Source: Streptomyces sp. NRRL S-244 (lineage in GTDB: Bacteria > Actinomycetota > Actinomycetes > Streptomycetales > Streptomycetaceae). From it: a DNA stretch of 64,000 nucleotides. The position numbers and the translations under genes are program-made. This document shows positions 19,163-27,507 of the stretch, in pieces. The notes under the pieces are model-generated. The model was not told the DNA's origin. It did no database searches and saw only the letters and a program-made list of their open reading frames with translations. The DNA lies in the NCBI RefSeq assembly GCF_000717915.1, contig NZ_JOCX01000015.1, positions 186,001 through 250,000 on the forward strand, read 5' to 3'. Numbering within the stretch: the stretch's first letter is position 1; each line of letters starts with the position of its first letter.

Positions 19163-20095
19163 CTAAGATCCGCCCGGCACGCACGGCCGCGCGATCGCGC
19201 CGTGCTCCAGTGCCACGTACAGGGCGCCGTCCGGGCCGAAGGCCAGGCCGTGGGGCTCGCTCCCGGGCGGGTCAAGCGGGTACGAGTCGACCCGGCCCGC
19301 CAGGGTGATGCAGCCGATCCGGCCCGAGCCCCACTCGGTGAACCAGAGGCGGCCGTCCGGGCCGGAGGTGATCGCGTGGGGCCGGCAGGCCGCGTCGGCC
19401 AGCGGAAACTCGGTGATCTCACCGAGGGGCGTGATCCGGCCGATCCGCCCGGCCCCGATCTCGGTGAACCACAGCGCCCCGTCGGCGCCCGCGCAGATCC
19501 CCACGGGAGCGGCCTGTGCGGTGGGCAGCGGGTGCACGGTGACGTTCCCGTCCGTGGTGATCCGCCCCACCGCGTTCGCCTGGTTGAGGGTGAACCACAG
19601 CGCGCCGTCCTCCCCCGCCGTGATCATGCCGGGGAACCCGCCGGCCACGGGCAGCGGGAACTCCCGGACCTCGCCGTCCGTGGTGATCCGGCCGATCCGG
19701 TCGGCGTGCAGCTGCGTGAACCAGAGGGCGCCGTCGGGGCCCGCGGCGATGCCGTACGGGCCGCCGCCGGGGCCGGGGAGGGCGTACGAGCAGGACTCGC
19801 CGCCGGTCGTGATGCGGCCGATCCGGTGGTCCTGGGTACGGGTGAACCAGAGGGCGCCGTCCGGTCCGGCGGTGATGAGCGACGGGCCGCAGGAGGGCGA
19901 GTCCAGGGCGTACGTGGCGAGTTGCCCGTCGGGGGCCAGGCGGGCGACGGCACCCGCATGGACGAGGGTGCACCACAGCGCGCCGTCGGGACCGGCGGTG
20001 AGCGCGTACGGGCCCGAGGCCGGATCCGGGACGGGGAACGCGGTGGGGGCGCGCCGCCCGGCGGACTCGGGAGAGGTCGGAGATGGTACTGACAC
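19163..20095 (-). CDS. Streptogramin-lyase-like beta-propeller protein (Vgb family)
   Basis: The 310-residue protein is built from about seven repeats of the type ITAGPDGALWFTxxxxxRIGRIT, the blade pattern of the virginiamycin B lyase family. True lyases linearise streptogramin B antibiotics; many relatives have no known substrate. His and Glu residues in late blades (RPHAITSGPDGRLWFTEWG) could correspond to the catalytic set, but alignment is needed. The GTG start at 20095 has AAAGAGG five bases upstream. It lies 43 bases downstream of an ABC-F gene on the same strand, so the two probably form one transcript. The pairing of ABC-F and Vgb-like proteins hints at antibiotic protection. Confidence 0.88.
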   Translation of the reverse strand: MSVPSPTSPESAGRRAPTAFPVPDPASGPYALTAGPDGALWCTLVHAGAVARLAPDGQLATYALDSPSCGPSLITAGPDGALWFTRTQDHRIGRITTGGESCSYALPGPGGGPYGIAAGPDGALWFTQLHADRIGRITTDGEVREFPLPVAGGFPGMITAGEDGALWFTLNQANAVGRITTDGNVTVHPLPTAQAAPVGICAGADGALWFTEIGAGRIGRITPLGEITEFPLADAACRPHAITSGPDGRLWFTEWGSGRIGCITLAGRVDSYPLDPPGSEPHGLAFGPDGALYVALEHGAIARPCVPGGS

Positions 20096-20138
20096 GGGTG
20101 CCTCTTTCAGAGGGGGGTGGGACGTGGACGCAAGGGCG

Positions 20139-21827
20139 TCATGCGGCCGGCGGGACCGCCTGGGCCTGCTCGTGTGCGTGCGCGTGCAGGTGCGGGTGCG
20201 GGTGGAGCTCCAGGCTCCGTCCCCGCCACCGGGCGCGCAGCATCCGGTCGTGGCTGACGAGGACGACCGCTCCGGGGAAGCCGGCGAGGGCGGTCTCCAA
20301 CTCCTCGACCAGCGCGGGGGAAAGGTGGTTGGTCGGCTCGTCCAGCAGGAGCACATCGGCCGGTTCCGAGACCATGCGGGCCAGCGCGAGCCGCTGCCGC
20401 TGCCCCGCGGAGAGGTCCGCGATCCGCACGTCCAGACGGGACCGGTCGAACAGGCCCAAGGCCAGCAGCCGTTCGGCGTGCTCCTCGGCGCTCCCCGCCC
20501 GCCCCCGCCCGAACGCGGCGAGCGCGCTGTGGCCGTCCGGACCGGGCTCGGGCAGCTGCGGCAGGTACGCCGTCCGTGCCCCGCCGGGACGTACGACGTG
20601 CCCCCGGTCCGGGACCACCGTGCCGGCCAGGATGTCCAACAGGGTGGTCTTGCCCGCGCCGTTCGCGCCCGTGACCAGGACGCGGTCACCTGCCGAGAGG
20701 CTCAGCCCCACGGGTGCCAGTCGTCCCGCCACCTCGACGCCGGTCGCCTCCAGCAGCAGGCCGCGCGCACCGCCGCCCCGCAGCGAGGGTGAGAAGCGCA
20801 ACGGCTCCGGCGGCGCGGGAACCGGGTGCGCGAGGAGCCGGTCCAGGCGCTCCCGGGCGTTGCGGACCCGGGAGGCCAGCGAGGATTGCACCCGGCCCGC
20901 CGCACGGTCGTACGCCATCTTGTTGCCGTCCTTCATCGCCCGGCCGGGCGCCACCCGGCGGGCCGTCACCGAGGCGGTCTCGCGCAGTCGGGCCACCTCC
21001 GCGCGCCAGGCCGCGTGGGCGTCGGCCCGGCGCTGCCGCTCGGCGGTCCTGCCGGCCAGGTAGCCGGTGTAGCCGTTGCCGTACCGGGTGACGACGTGGC
21101 GGTCTCCGTCCACCTCCCACAGCACGGTGCTCACCCGGTCGAGGAACACGCGGTCGTGCGAGACGGCGACCGTCGTTCCGGCGCGGCCCCGCAGGTGGTC
21201 TTCGAGCCAGTTCAGGGCGTTGTCGTCGAGGTGGTTGGTGGGTTCGTCGAGGAGGAGCACCTCGGGAGCGGCCACGAGGAGGGCGGCGAGGCGCAGGCGG
21301 ACCCGTTCCCCGCCCGAGAGGCCGCCGACCGTGCGGTCCCGGGGGAGTTTCACCAGCCCGAGGCCGTTCAGGGTCCGCTCGACGCGGGCGTCGGCGTCGT
21401 AGCCGCCGCGCAGTTCGTACGCGGCCAGCAGGTCGGCGTACTCCGTGAGGACGGGGAGCCGGCCCGCGTCCTGCCCCGGCAGGTGCTCGATCCCCTCGGC
21501 CATGGCAGCTTCGAGCAGGCGCATCCGCCGCTCCATGGCCCGCAGTTCACTCAGGGCGCGGTCGAGGATCCGCTGCACGGTGTGGTGGGCGGGGAGCCGC
21601 TCCTCTTGCGCGAGGTGGCCGATCCCGCCGTCGGCCTGAGCGAAGACCTCGCCGCGGTCGGGTGCCTCCAGCCCGGCGAAGAGGCGGAGCAGGGTGGACT
21701 TGCCGGAGCCGTTCTCCCCGACGATGCCGAGGCGGCCTCCGGCGGGAACGGAGCAGCTGACCGCGTCCAGGACGAGGCGGCCGTCGTAGGACTTGGTGAC
21801 GTCAAGGGCGCTGAGCTGTGGGGTCAT
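20139..21827 (-). CDS. ABC-F family ATPase (ribosome-associated type)
   Basis: The 562-residue protein has two ATPase domains and no membrane segment. Domain 1 has GENGSGKST, LSGGERVR and LLLDEPTNHLDD; domain 2 has GANGAGKTT, LSAGQRQR and LLLDEPTNHLS. The linker between them (about residues 250-330) is rich in Arg and Ala, as in ABC-F factors that enter the ribosome and dislodge antibiotics or aid translation. The C-terminus has a His-rich tail (LHPHPHLHAHAH). ATG 21827 matches family starts but has almost no ribosome site of its own. A 32-codon upstream frame with a strong AAGGAG site overlaps it. A TetR gene diverges upstream and a Vgb-like gene follows. Confidence 0.95.
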   Translation of the reverse strand: MTPQLSALDVTKSYDGRLVLDAVSCSVPAGGRLGIVGENGSGKSTLLRLFAGLEAPDRGEVFAQADGGIGHLAQEERLPAHHTVQRILDRALSELRAMERRMRLLEAAMAEGIEHLPGQDAGRLPVLTEYADLLAAYELRGGYDADARVERTLNGLGLVKLPRDRTVGGLSGGERVRLRLAALLVAAPEVLLLDEPTNHLDDNALNWLEDHLRGRAGTTVAVSHDRVFLDRVSTVLWEVDGDRHVVTRYGNGYTGYLAGRTAERQRRADAHAAWRAEVARLRETASVTARRVAPGRAMKDGNKMAYDRAAGRVQSSLASRVRNARERLDRLLAHPVPAPPEPLRFSPSLRGGGARGLLLEATGVEVAGRLAPVGLSLSAGDRVLVTGANGAGKTTLLDILAGTVVPDRGHVVRPGGARTAYLPQLPEPGPDGHSALAAFGRGRAGSAEEHAERLLALGLFDRSRLDVRIADLSAGQRQRLALARMVSEPADVLLLDEPTNHLSPALVEELETALAGFPGAVVLVSHDRMLRARWRGRSLELHPHPHLHAHAHEQAQAVPPAA

Positions 21828-21900
21828 GGGGGTCTGCCGATCCGTCGCGGTGGGTGGCGGGCGCGGGTGCATGCGTGGTGTGCGCAGTGCTGTGGACCAT
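21802..21900 (-). CDS. Putative leader peptide overlapping the ABC-F start
   Basis: A 32-codon frame starts at ATG 21900 with a perfect AAGGAG (21909-21914) eight bases upstream and ends at TGA 21802-21804. That is 25 bases inside the ABC-F gene and in another frame. The peptide is rich in His, Thr, Ala and Pro (MVHSTAHTTHAPAPATHRDG). The strong ribosome site cannot serve the ABC-F frame, because no ATG, GTG or TTG occurs in that frame at usable spacing. Resistance ABC-F genes are often controlled by ribosome stalling on such leaders. Translation of this peptide is inferred. Confidence 0.45.
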   Translation of the reverse strand: MVHSTAHTTHAPAPATHRDGSADPHDPTAQRP

Positions 21901-21934
21901 CGGAACCACTCCTTAAAAGCGACGTCGGTTGCGT

Positions 21935-21947
21935 TAAGATCCTGACA
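21935..21947 (+). promoter_or_regulatory. Possible -10 element giving a leaderless tetR transcript
   Basis: TAAGAT at 21935-21940 ends six bases before the ATG at 21947, so transcription would begin at or next to the start codon, and no Shine-Dalgarno sequence is present. A poor -35 candidate (CTTAAA) lies 17 bases upstream. The short palindrome CGACGTCG (21920-21927) lies between and may be part of a repressor site. Only sequence matches support this. Confidence 0.35.
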
Positions 21948-22591
21948 TGGACTCTCCTTCCTCCGCAAGCGATCTTCCTGAACCGGCCGTCCGCAAGCGC
22001 ACCGGCGGCCGCACCGCCCGCGTCCGCGGCCAAGTCCTCGCGGCGGTCGGGGAGCTGCTGGTCGAGGACGGCTGCGACAGCCTCACCGTGGACGCGGTCG
22101 CGGGCCGCGCGGGCGTCCACCGCACGACCGTCTACCGCAGGTGGCGGGACGTGGGCGGGCTGCTCGCCGATCTGCTCGACTCCGCGGCGGACGACTCCTG
22201 GAGCCCGCCGGACACGGGCTCGCTGGAGGAGGATCTCGCGGCCCTGAACCAGGAGGTGTTCGACGCCCTCGCCGACGGCCCGACCCTGACGACGGTCCTG
22301 ATCACGGCGTCCTTCCGGTTCGAGGAGGCCGCCCGGGCCCTGAGCCGCTTCTGGGACGACCGCCACGCACGCTCGGCGCCTGTCGTCACTCGGGCGGTGG
22401 CCCGGGGGGAAGCTCCCGCGGCCACCGACCCGCGCGCCGTGCTCGTCGCCGCGACGGCCCCGATCTACCACGAGCTCCTGCTGCTCCGGGCCGCACCGGA
22501 CCCCGCGCTCCCCCGCCGCTCCGCCCGCGCCGCGGCCGCGGCGGCGCGGGCGGGGGCCTTCGCCTCCCCTCCTCCCCCTGGTCCGGCCTGA
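21947..22591 (+). CDS. TetR-family transcriptional regulator
   Basis: The 214-residue protein has an N-terminal TetR helix-turn-helix (about residues 25-70: RGQVLAAVGELLVEDGCDSL, VAGRAGVHRTTVYRRWRDVG). A helical ligand-binding domain and an Ala/Pro-rich end follow. It diverges from the ABC-F/Vgb-like pair, with 46 bases between its start and the leader peptide start, so it probably represses those genes and itself. The transcript may be leaderless. The stop is followed by a hairpin shared with the convergent LuxC-like gene. Confidence 0.92.
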   Translation: MDSPSSASDLPEPAVRKRTGGRTARVRGQVLAAVGELLVEDGCDSLTVDAVAGRAGVHRTTVYRRWRDVGGLLADLLDSAADDSWSPPDTGSLEEDLAALNQEVFDALADGPTLTTVLITASFRFEEAARALSRFWDDRHARSAPVVTRAVARGEAPAATDPRAVLVAATAPIYHELLLLRAAPDPALPRRSARAAAAAARAGAFASPPPPGPA

Positions 22592-22599
22592 TCCGAAAG

Positions 22600-22617
22600 A
22601 CCCGGCCCAGGCCGGGT
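22600..22617. terminator. Bidirectional hairpin between tetR and the LuxC-fusion gene
   Basis: A perfect 8-bp stem (ACCCGGCC / GGCCGGGT) with a 2-base loop lies in the 25-base space between the convergent stops, touching the stop of the minus-strand gene. In both directions it is the only hairpin available, so it probably ends both transcripts. Confidence 0.75.
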
Positions 22618-25145
22618 TACCGCCTGCGGTCCACCACCGCCAGCAGCTTCCCGCTGGTCGCCGTACGGTCCAGACCGGCTCCGTCCACCACCTCGACCGC
22701 GAAGTCGAGCAGCCTCTCCTCCACCGCCGACCGCAGCTCCGGGTACGCGGCCAGGAACTCCTCCCGCGCCCGGTCCGGATCCGGAGCGTGGCCGCTCTCC
22801 AGCCGTACGGCGAGGCCCTCGCGGGCCGCGCCGGCCGTCAGGACGGCCTGGAGCTCACCGACGTACCCCAGGTGCTCCCCGGCGATGGCCACGAAACGCC
22901 GGTAGTTGAGGAAGTACGTCGCCACCCGCATCACCTCGCCCAGCCGGCCCAGCAGTTCGAAGCGCGGGGCGTGGCTGCCGCACGGGCAGCGTCCGGGCAG
23001 CGCGCGCCCGAGGTCGCCGATCACGTACCGGTCGAGGTGCTGGCCGCGCCGGGCGCGGGTGGTGAAGACGAGCCGGCCGGTCTCCCCCGGGGCCACGGGC
23101 CGGTCCTCGTCGGTGTCGACGATCTCCAGCGTGTGCAGGTCGGCGTGGAGGTGGTGGACGCTGCCGCCGCTCTCCGTGCACTGGTAGCCGAGCGGGCCGA
23201 GGTCCGTGCTGCCGTAGGTGATGGAGTGGATGACCTCGATGCCGAACGTCTCGGTCAGCGTCCTGCGCTGCTCCTCGGTGAAGTGCTCGCCGCCGTAGTA
23301 GATCTTGCGGAGACCTCCGTACGAGCGCAGCAGGTCCGCCTCCTCGTGCAGGAGCTGCCACAGGTACGAGGGCATGCCGAAGAGCGTGTCCACCTCGTAC
23401 GCGGCGATCATCTCCGCGGTGGCGCGGTGGTCGGGGCCCGCCGCCATCGGCATCTGGACGCCGCCGAGCCGCTCCAGGATGGAGAAGAAGCTGATGAACC
23501 CGCCGTACATGCCGCCGCAGTAGAAGAGGTTGGCCGTACGGTCCCGGGCCGGGTCGTAACCGGCGGCGAGCAGGCCGCGGGCGGCGGCGTGCATCTGCGT
23601 GTCGTAGTCCTCGTACGTGAACAGCGACAGGGCGGGCGTGCCGGTACTGCCACCGCTGCGGAAGTACAGCTCGGCATCGCCGCGGTCGACCCCGCGGTTG
23701 AGGTCCTGGACGGCGGCCTTGTCCAGCAGCGGCCCGGTGGGCGGCGGGAAGAGGGCCGGGCGGGCGAGGTCGTCGAGGCAGGCGGTGGCGGCGAAGCGCG
23801 CGTCGGCCTGGACGGCGACGCGGCGGCTGTAGCGCTGGAGGGCGTAGACGCCGTCGTGCGGTTCACCGGCGTAGCCCGCGGTCATGGCCCCGACGGGGGT
23901 GACGCGGGTGGCCCCGGCCGCCAGCACCAGGGCGGAGAGTTCGGCGATGTCGGTGCGGCTGCCCGCGATGCCGGCCGTCTGGAGGTAGCGGCGCATGGGG
24001 CGCAGGGCGGCGATCAGGTCCTTGCGGGGCAGCGGCTTGACCCAGACGCTGCGGTGCAGCGGTGACGCGGTGAGGGCCGGGCGGGTGTCGGCCATGACGC
24101 GCCAGGTGCCGTCGGGGGCGGCCAGGACGCGGGTGAGGCCCAGGTGCTCCTCGAGACGGGCGAGGTGCTCGGTGGTGGTCAGTTCGGCGTACTCGGCCGG
24201 ATCGAGGTCGCGATCCGACGCGGCGGGCGCGGGCCGCGCGGCCAGGGCGGCGGCGAGGCGCTCGGCGAACGCGTGCAGCACGTCGGTGTCCGCCGCATCG
24301 GTGTCGAGGTAGACGACCTGGGGGCTCGAGCAGGCCTGCTGCTCGAAGAGGCAGACGTCCTCGGCCAGGGCGGCCACCGTCGCCTCGTCGGCCCAGGCGT
24401 CCTGTGTCACGTAGGCGAAGGAGATCTTGTGTCCCCACTCCACCAGGCGGCAGCCGGCCGGGACATGGGCGGCGACGCCCTCGACGGCGCTCTCGCCGCC
24501 CCAGACCGCGACGGCGTCGGCGGGTGCGCACATCAGGCGCAGCCAGTCCTGGCGTGAGGAGGGGAAGCGGAGCACGATGATGCGCTCGGCGAGGGCGCCG
24601 GTCGGGTCCTGTGCGGCGAGTTCGGCGAGGAGGTGCTGGGCGAGGAAGGTGTCGGCGCTGCTGGTCTTGAGGACGTTGACGTTGCCGGCGAGGAGTCCCT
24701 CGATCAGGCTGAGCGGGGCGACGGTGGCGGCGTTGCCGGGGGCTATGTGGGCGACGAGGCCGACGGGCGCCCAGGCCTCGTACACCGTCTCCTTGGCGTC
24801 GGGGCGGCTGAGCCGCTGCGGGGCGGTGCCGCCCAGTTCGCGGCGGAGCTTGCGGGTGAGGGAGGAGCGGCCGAGGAACTCGGCGAGTTCGGCCAGGAGT
24901 TCCTCCCGGTCCGCGTCACCGCCCTCGGGCAGGTGCGGGGCCAGCCGCTCCCGTACCCGGTGGCCGGGGTCGCGCAGGGCGCGGGAGAGCGCGTCGCAGG
25001 CGGCCAGTACGGTCTCGGTGTCCAGCGGCGCGGCGAGCGCGGCCTCGACGGCCGCGGGCAGGGTGGCCAGCCTGCGGGCGGCCTCGTCGTCCCCGATGAA
25101 GGTGCCCTGCCAGTAGTGGTGGTTGAGGTTGATGGTGTCGGTCAC
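22617..25145 (-). CDS. LuxC-like acyl reductase fused to a PaaK-like adenylate-forming ligase
   Basis: The 842-residue protein has two halves. Residues 1 to about 430 look like LuxC fatty-acyl reductase: NHHYWQ near the start, VAHIAPGNAATVAPLSLIEG, LLAGNVNVLKTSS, and the presumed acyl-accepting Cys272 in EQQACSSPQ. Residues from about 460 to the end look like the phenylacetate-CoA ligase/LuxE class: YFRSGGSTGTPALSLFTYED, YGSTDLGPLGYQCTE, and a C-terminal GRLGEVMRVATYFLNYRRF. LuxC reduces protein-bound acyl groups to aldehydes with NADPH; the ligase half would activate an acid. The GTG start at 25145 lies in a GTGA overlap with the LuxE-like gene, with GAAGGGA upstream. I know of no named example of this fusion. 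It is the last gene of a five-gene set. Confidence 0.9.
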   Translation of the reverse strand: MTDTINLNHHYWQGTFIGDDEAARRLATLPAAVEAALAAPLDTETVLAACDALSRALRDPGHRVRERLAPHLPEGGDADREELLAELAEFLGRSSLTRKLRRELGGTAPQRLSRPDAKETVYEAWAPVGLVAHIAPGNAATVAPLSLIEGLLAGNVNVLKTSSADTFLAQHLLAELAAQDPTGALAERIIVLRFPSSRQDWLRLMCAPADAVAVWGGESAVEGVAAHVPAGCRLVEWGHKISFAYVTQDAWADEATVAALAEDVCLFEQQACSSPQVVYLDTDAADTDVLHAFAERLAAALAARPAPAASDRDLDPAEYAELTTTEHLARLEEHLGLTRVLAAPDGTWRVMADTRPALTASPLHRSVWVKPLPRKDLIAALRPMRRYLQTAGIAGSRTDIAELSALVLAAGATRVTPVGAMTAGYAGEPHDGVYALQRYSRRVAVQADARFAATACLDDLARPALFPPPTGPLLDKAAVQDLNRGVDRGDAELYFRSGGSTGTPALSLFTYEDYDTQMHAAARGLLAAGYDPARDRTANLFYCGGMYGGFISFFSILERLGGVQMPMAAGPDHRATAEMIAAYEVDTLFGMPSYLWQLLHEEADLLRSYGGLRKIYYGGEHFTEEQRRTLTETFGIEVIHSITYGSTDLGPLGYQCTESGGSVHHLHADLHTLEIVDTDEDRPVAPGETGRLVFTTRARRGQHLDRYVIGDLGRALPGRCPCGSHAPRFELLGRLGEVMRVATYFLNYRRFVAIAGEHLGYVGELQAVLTAGAAREGLAVRLESGHAPDPDRAREEFLAAYPELRSAVEERLLDFAVEVVDGAGLDRTATSGKLLAVVDRRR

Positions 25146-26374
25146 GACATTCCCTTCATCAGTTCGGCGGCGGCCACGGCACAGCTGCGGTTGCGGCTGA
25201 CCCCGGCCCGGCCGTGGATCGTGAACCACGGGGTGGTCAGCTCGCAGCCGCACTCCTCGCCCGGGTGGAGCGAGGCGAGGTCGCCCATGACGACGCTCTG
25301 CGCCGGTACGGAGGTGATGTACGGGGACACCAGGTGCAGGTAGCCGCGCTCGCCGTACGGGAGCGGTTCGAGGGTGCGGGTCGAGCGGATGAAGACGCGG
25401 GACCACACGGGCGCGTGGAGGTTGTGGTGCGCGCACTCGATGTACGGGATGCAGTGCTCGACCGAGCCGAAGGTGTCCCGGATCCGCTCCGAGGGAACGC
25501 CCAACTGCTCGGTGACGCGGGCGTACAGCTCGTGTTTCCCGATCTGCCGGTCGGTGTGGCCCTTCCAGCCGCCGCCGAGGATGATCAGGGAGCCTTCCGG
25601 CAGCTCCAGCGGCGGGAGGCCCATGGCCCGCATCCGCTCCAGCGTGAACCAGAGGAACGCCGGGAAGCCGAGGATGCGGACGGGTACGTCGTCCTCGGCG
25701 AAGCGGCGCAGCGCGGCGACGCAGCCGAACGGGTCGAACTCGTGCCCGTTGCCGGTGTTGCGCAGGGCGTACTCGACCTGCCGGGCCGGGGCGAAATCGC
25801 ACAGGTAGTTGTCGGTGAACGAGGTGCCCAGGTTGAGGTCGCGGGCGGGCTCGTAGCTGTAGAGCAGGTAGTTGACCGGCTGGTCGGGGGTGATCCAGCC
25901 GTTGTGGTCGAAGATGCGGGCGACCATGCGCTGGGCGGAGCGGATGGTCCACTCGTCGAAGAACATCTGCGACTTCTGCCCGGTGGTCCCGGAGGAGGTC
26001 AGGTGGAGGTGGACCTCTTCCTCGGGTATGGACAGGACCTCGTGGCGCTTGAAGAAGTTCGCGTGCACCAGGGGCGCCCCGTACGGGGTGTCCGGCCGCG
26101 CGCCGTCGTCGTACAGGCTGCGGAAGAACGGGGAGCGGTCGCGGTGCCAGTCGTTGATCTCCGCCATGGCGGCGGCGAACAGCTCCTCCTCGGCGGGACC
26201 CGAGGTGTAGGGCTCGGTCAGGTCGCACAGCTGCTGTACCCGGGCGAGGGCGGCGGCGTCGGGGACGTCGACGGGGGCGAGATGGGGTTTCTCGGGGGTG
26301 GTGGAAGGAGTGCCGGGAGGGGTCGTGGAAGCGGTCGTGGAAGGAGTAGTGGGAGCGGTCGTGGAAGGGGTCAT
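25142..26374 (-). CDS. LuxE-like acyl-protein synthetase
   Basis: The 410-residue protein resembles LuxE: HLHLTSSGTTGQKSQMFFDE (AMP-binding loop), YLLYSYEPARDLNLGTSFTD, GGGWKGHTDRQIGKHEL and DTFGSVEHCIPYIECAHHN. LuxE activates a fatty acid as acyl-AMP and passes it to LuxC. The LuxC-like gene directly follows with a 4-base overlap. ATG 26374 itself overlaps the GNAT stop (ATGA). The first ~33 residues are a Thr/Ser/Pro-rich tract from a repeated TCCACGACC-type unit and precede the family domain, an unusual extension. No luciferase genes (luxAB) are present, so light production is not implied; an aldehyde or acyl intermediate is more likely. Confidence 0.9.
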   Translation of the reverse strand: MTPSTTAPTTPSTTASTTPPGTPSTTPEKPHLAPVDVPDAAALARVQQLCDLTEPYTSGPAEEELFAAAMAEINDWHRDRSPFFRSLYDDGARPDTPYGAPLVHANFFKRHEVLSIPEEEVHLHLTSSGTTGQKSQMFFDEWTIRSAQRMVARIFDHNGWITPDQPVNYLLYSYEPARDLNLGTSFTDNYLCDFAPARQVEYALRNTGNGHEFDPFGCVAALRRFAEDDVPVRILGFPAFLWFTLERMRAMGLPPLELPEGSLIILGGGWKGHTDRQIGKHELYARVTEQLGVPSERIRDTFGSVEHCIPYIECAHHNLHAPVWSRVFIRSTRTLEPLPYGERGYLHLVSPYITSVPAQSVVMGDLASLHPGEECGCELTTPWFTIHGRAGVSRNRSCAVAAAELMKGMS

Positions 26375-27507
26375 GAAGCAACCTCACGTACGGGCAGATG
26401 CGTCGACGCCCAGGCCGACACGTAGGAATCGAGGAAGGGCCGCAGCGGCGGGTCGACGACCAGCCCGCGGAAATCGATGTGCTCGGCGGTCCGGGACATC
26501 ACCACGTAGTCGTGGAAGCCGTCCCCGTCCCGGCGCATGGCCGGATACAGGGCCCCGGCGATGAAGCCCTGGGCGGCGAAGGCGGAGAGCGCGGCGTGGT
26601 GTTCCAGCGGTACGAGCGCCTCCACGTAGCCCGCGCCGGCGCGGGTCAGGGTACGGGTGACCGGCTCCAGCCAGCCGGCGGCGGCCGCCGGGTCGGGGTG
26701 GGCCGTGACCAGGGCGCAGTAGCCGCCGGTGCGGTTGAGGTAGGCGTACACCTCGAAGCCGCCGTCGTCGGGGGTGAGGAGGATGTTGGGGGTGTGCAGC
26801 GGGTAGAACCAGCGGCCGGTGTCGGGGAAGTGCTCGTGGAAGCGGCGGCGGACGAAGGCCGGCGCCTCGATCATCTCCAGTCGGCGGGGGGCGGGCCCGG
26901 CGGGCACCGGCACGGGCGGTGTGGGCCGGGCGTCCGCGTAGCTGATGCCCAGGCTGGCCTCGGCGGTGCGCAGCAGCGGCAGCAGGGAGGCCGGGACCTC
27001 GGAGACGGGTACCCGGCGGTCCAGCACCCCGGGCGAGTGACGCGCGTAGAGTGCGAGGCTTTCGCGGCTGCTGAGGTCCACGGCGTTGGGCAGGATGCCG
27101 AGCGGGCGGAAGCCGTTGCGGGCCACGACGCGCTGGGGTCCGGCGCTGACGGTACGGACCGTGGCGTACACCGAGTCGAGCTTCCCGGCGTCGAGGGTAC
27201 CGGCGCACACGGCCTCGGTCAGCTGTCCGGCGAGCCCGGATCCGCGCTGGTCGGGGTGGACGGCGAGCCCTTCGAGGCGGCCGACGCGGCTGCCGGGTTC
27301 GCTGTGCACCGCCGCCGATCCGGCGAGGGCGCCGGTACGGGGGCAGCGCGCGACGAGCCAGAGCGTGTGCGGATCCCGGATCAGCCGGGACATCTCGGCG
27401 GGGTCGGTGCCGAGGGCGGTCGGGTAGTGCGGGCCGTAGACGGCGTAGTAGAGCTGGCGGAGATCGGCGATGTCGGCCGGGGTGGCCTGCTCGATCGCGG
27501 CGGTCAT
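26371..27507 (-). CDS. GNAT acetyltransferase, probably two GNAT domains
   Basis: The 378-residue protein starts at ATG 27507 in an ATGA overlap with the MFS gene. The N-terminal half is a GNAT domain with the acyl-CoA-binding loop in VGRLEGLAVHPDQRGSGLAG (about residues 90-110) and VARNGFRPLGI. The C-terminal half (from about 200) again looks like a GNAT fold (YVEALVPLEHHAALSAFAAQ, GFIAGALYPAM) but lacks a clear R-G-x-G loop. The second copy may be structural. In the operon it could transfer an acyl group, perhaps one made by the ligases, to an amine. Substrate unknown. Confidence 0.85.
   Translation of the reverse strand: MTAAIEQATPADIADLRQLYYAVYGPHYPTALGTDPAEMSRLIRDPHTLWLVARCPRTGALAGSAAVHSEPGSRVGRLEGLAVHPDQRGSGLAGQLTEAVCAGTLDAGKLDSVYATVRTVSAGPQRVVARNGFRPLGILPNAVDLSSRESLALYARHSPGVLDRRVPVSEVPASLLPLLRTAEASLGISYADARPTPPVPVPAGPAPRRLEMIEAPAFVRRRFHEHFPDTGRWFYPLHTPNILLTPDDGGFEVYAYLNRTGGYCALVTAHPDPAAAAGWLEPVTRTLTRAGAGYVEALVPLEHHAALSAFAAQGFIAGALYPAMRRDGDGFHDYVVMSRTAEHIDFRGLVVDPPLRPFLDSYVSAWASTHLPVREVAS

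Noticed and set aside
22617..26387. One 1256-codon open frame across the LuxC-like gene and its neighbour
   Set aside because: The first 414 codons are Arg/Pro-rich text antisense or out of frame to the clear LuxE-like gene; the real start is the GTG at 25145.
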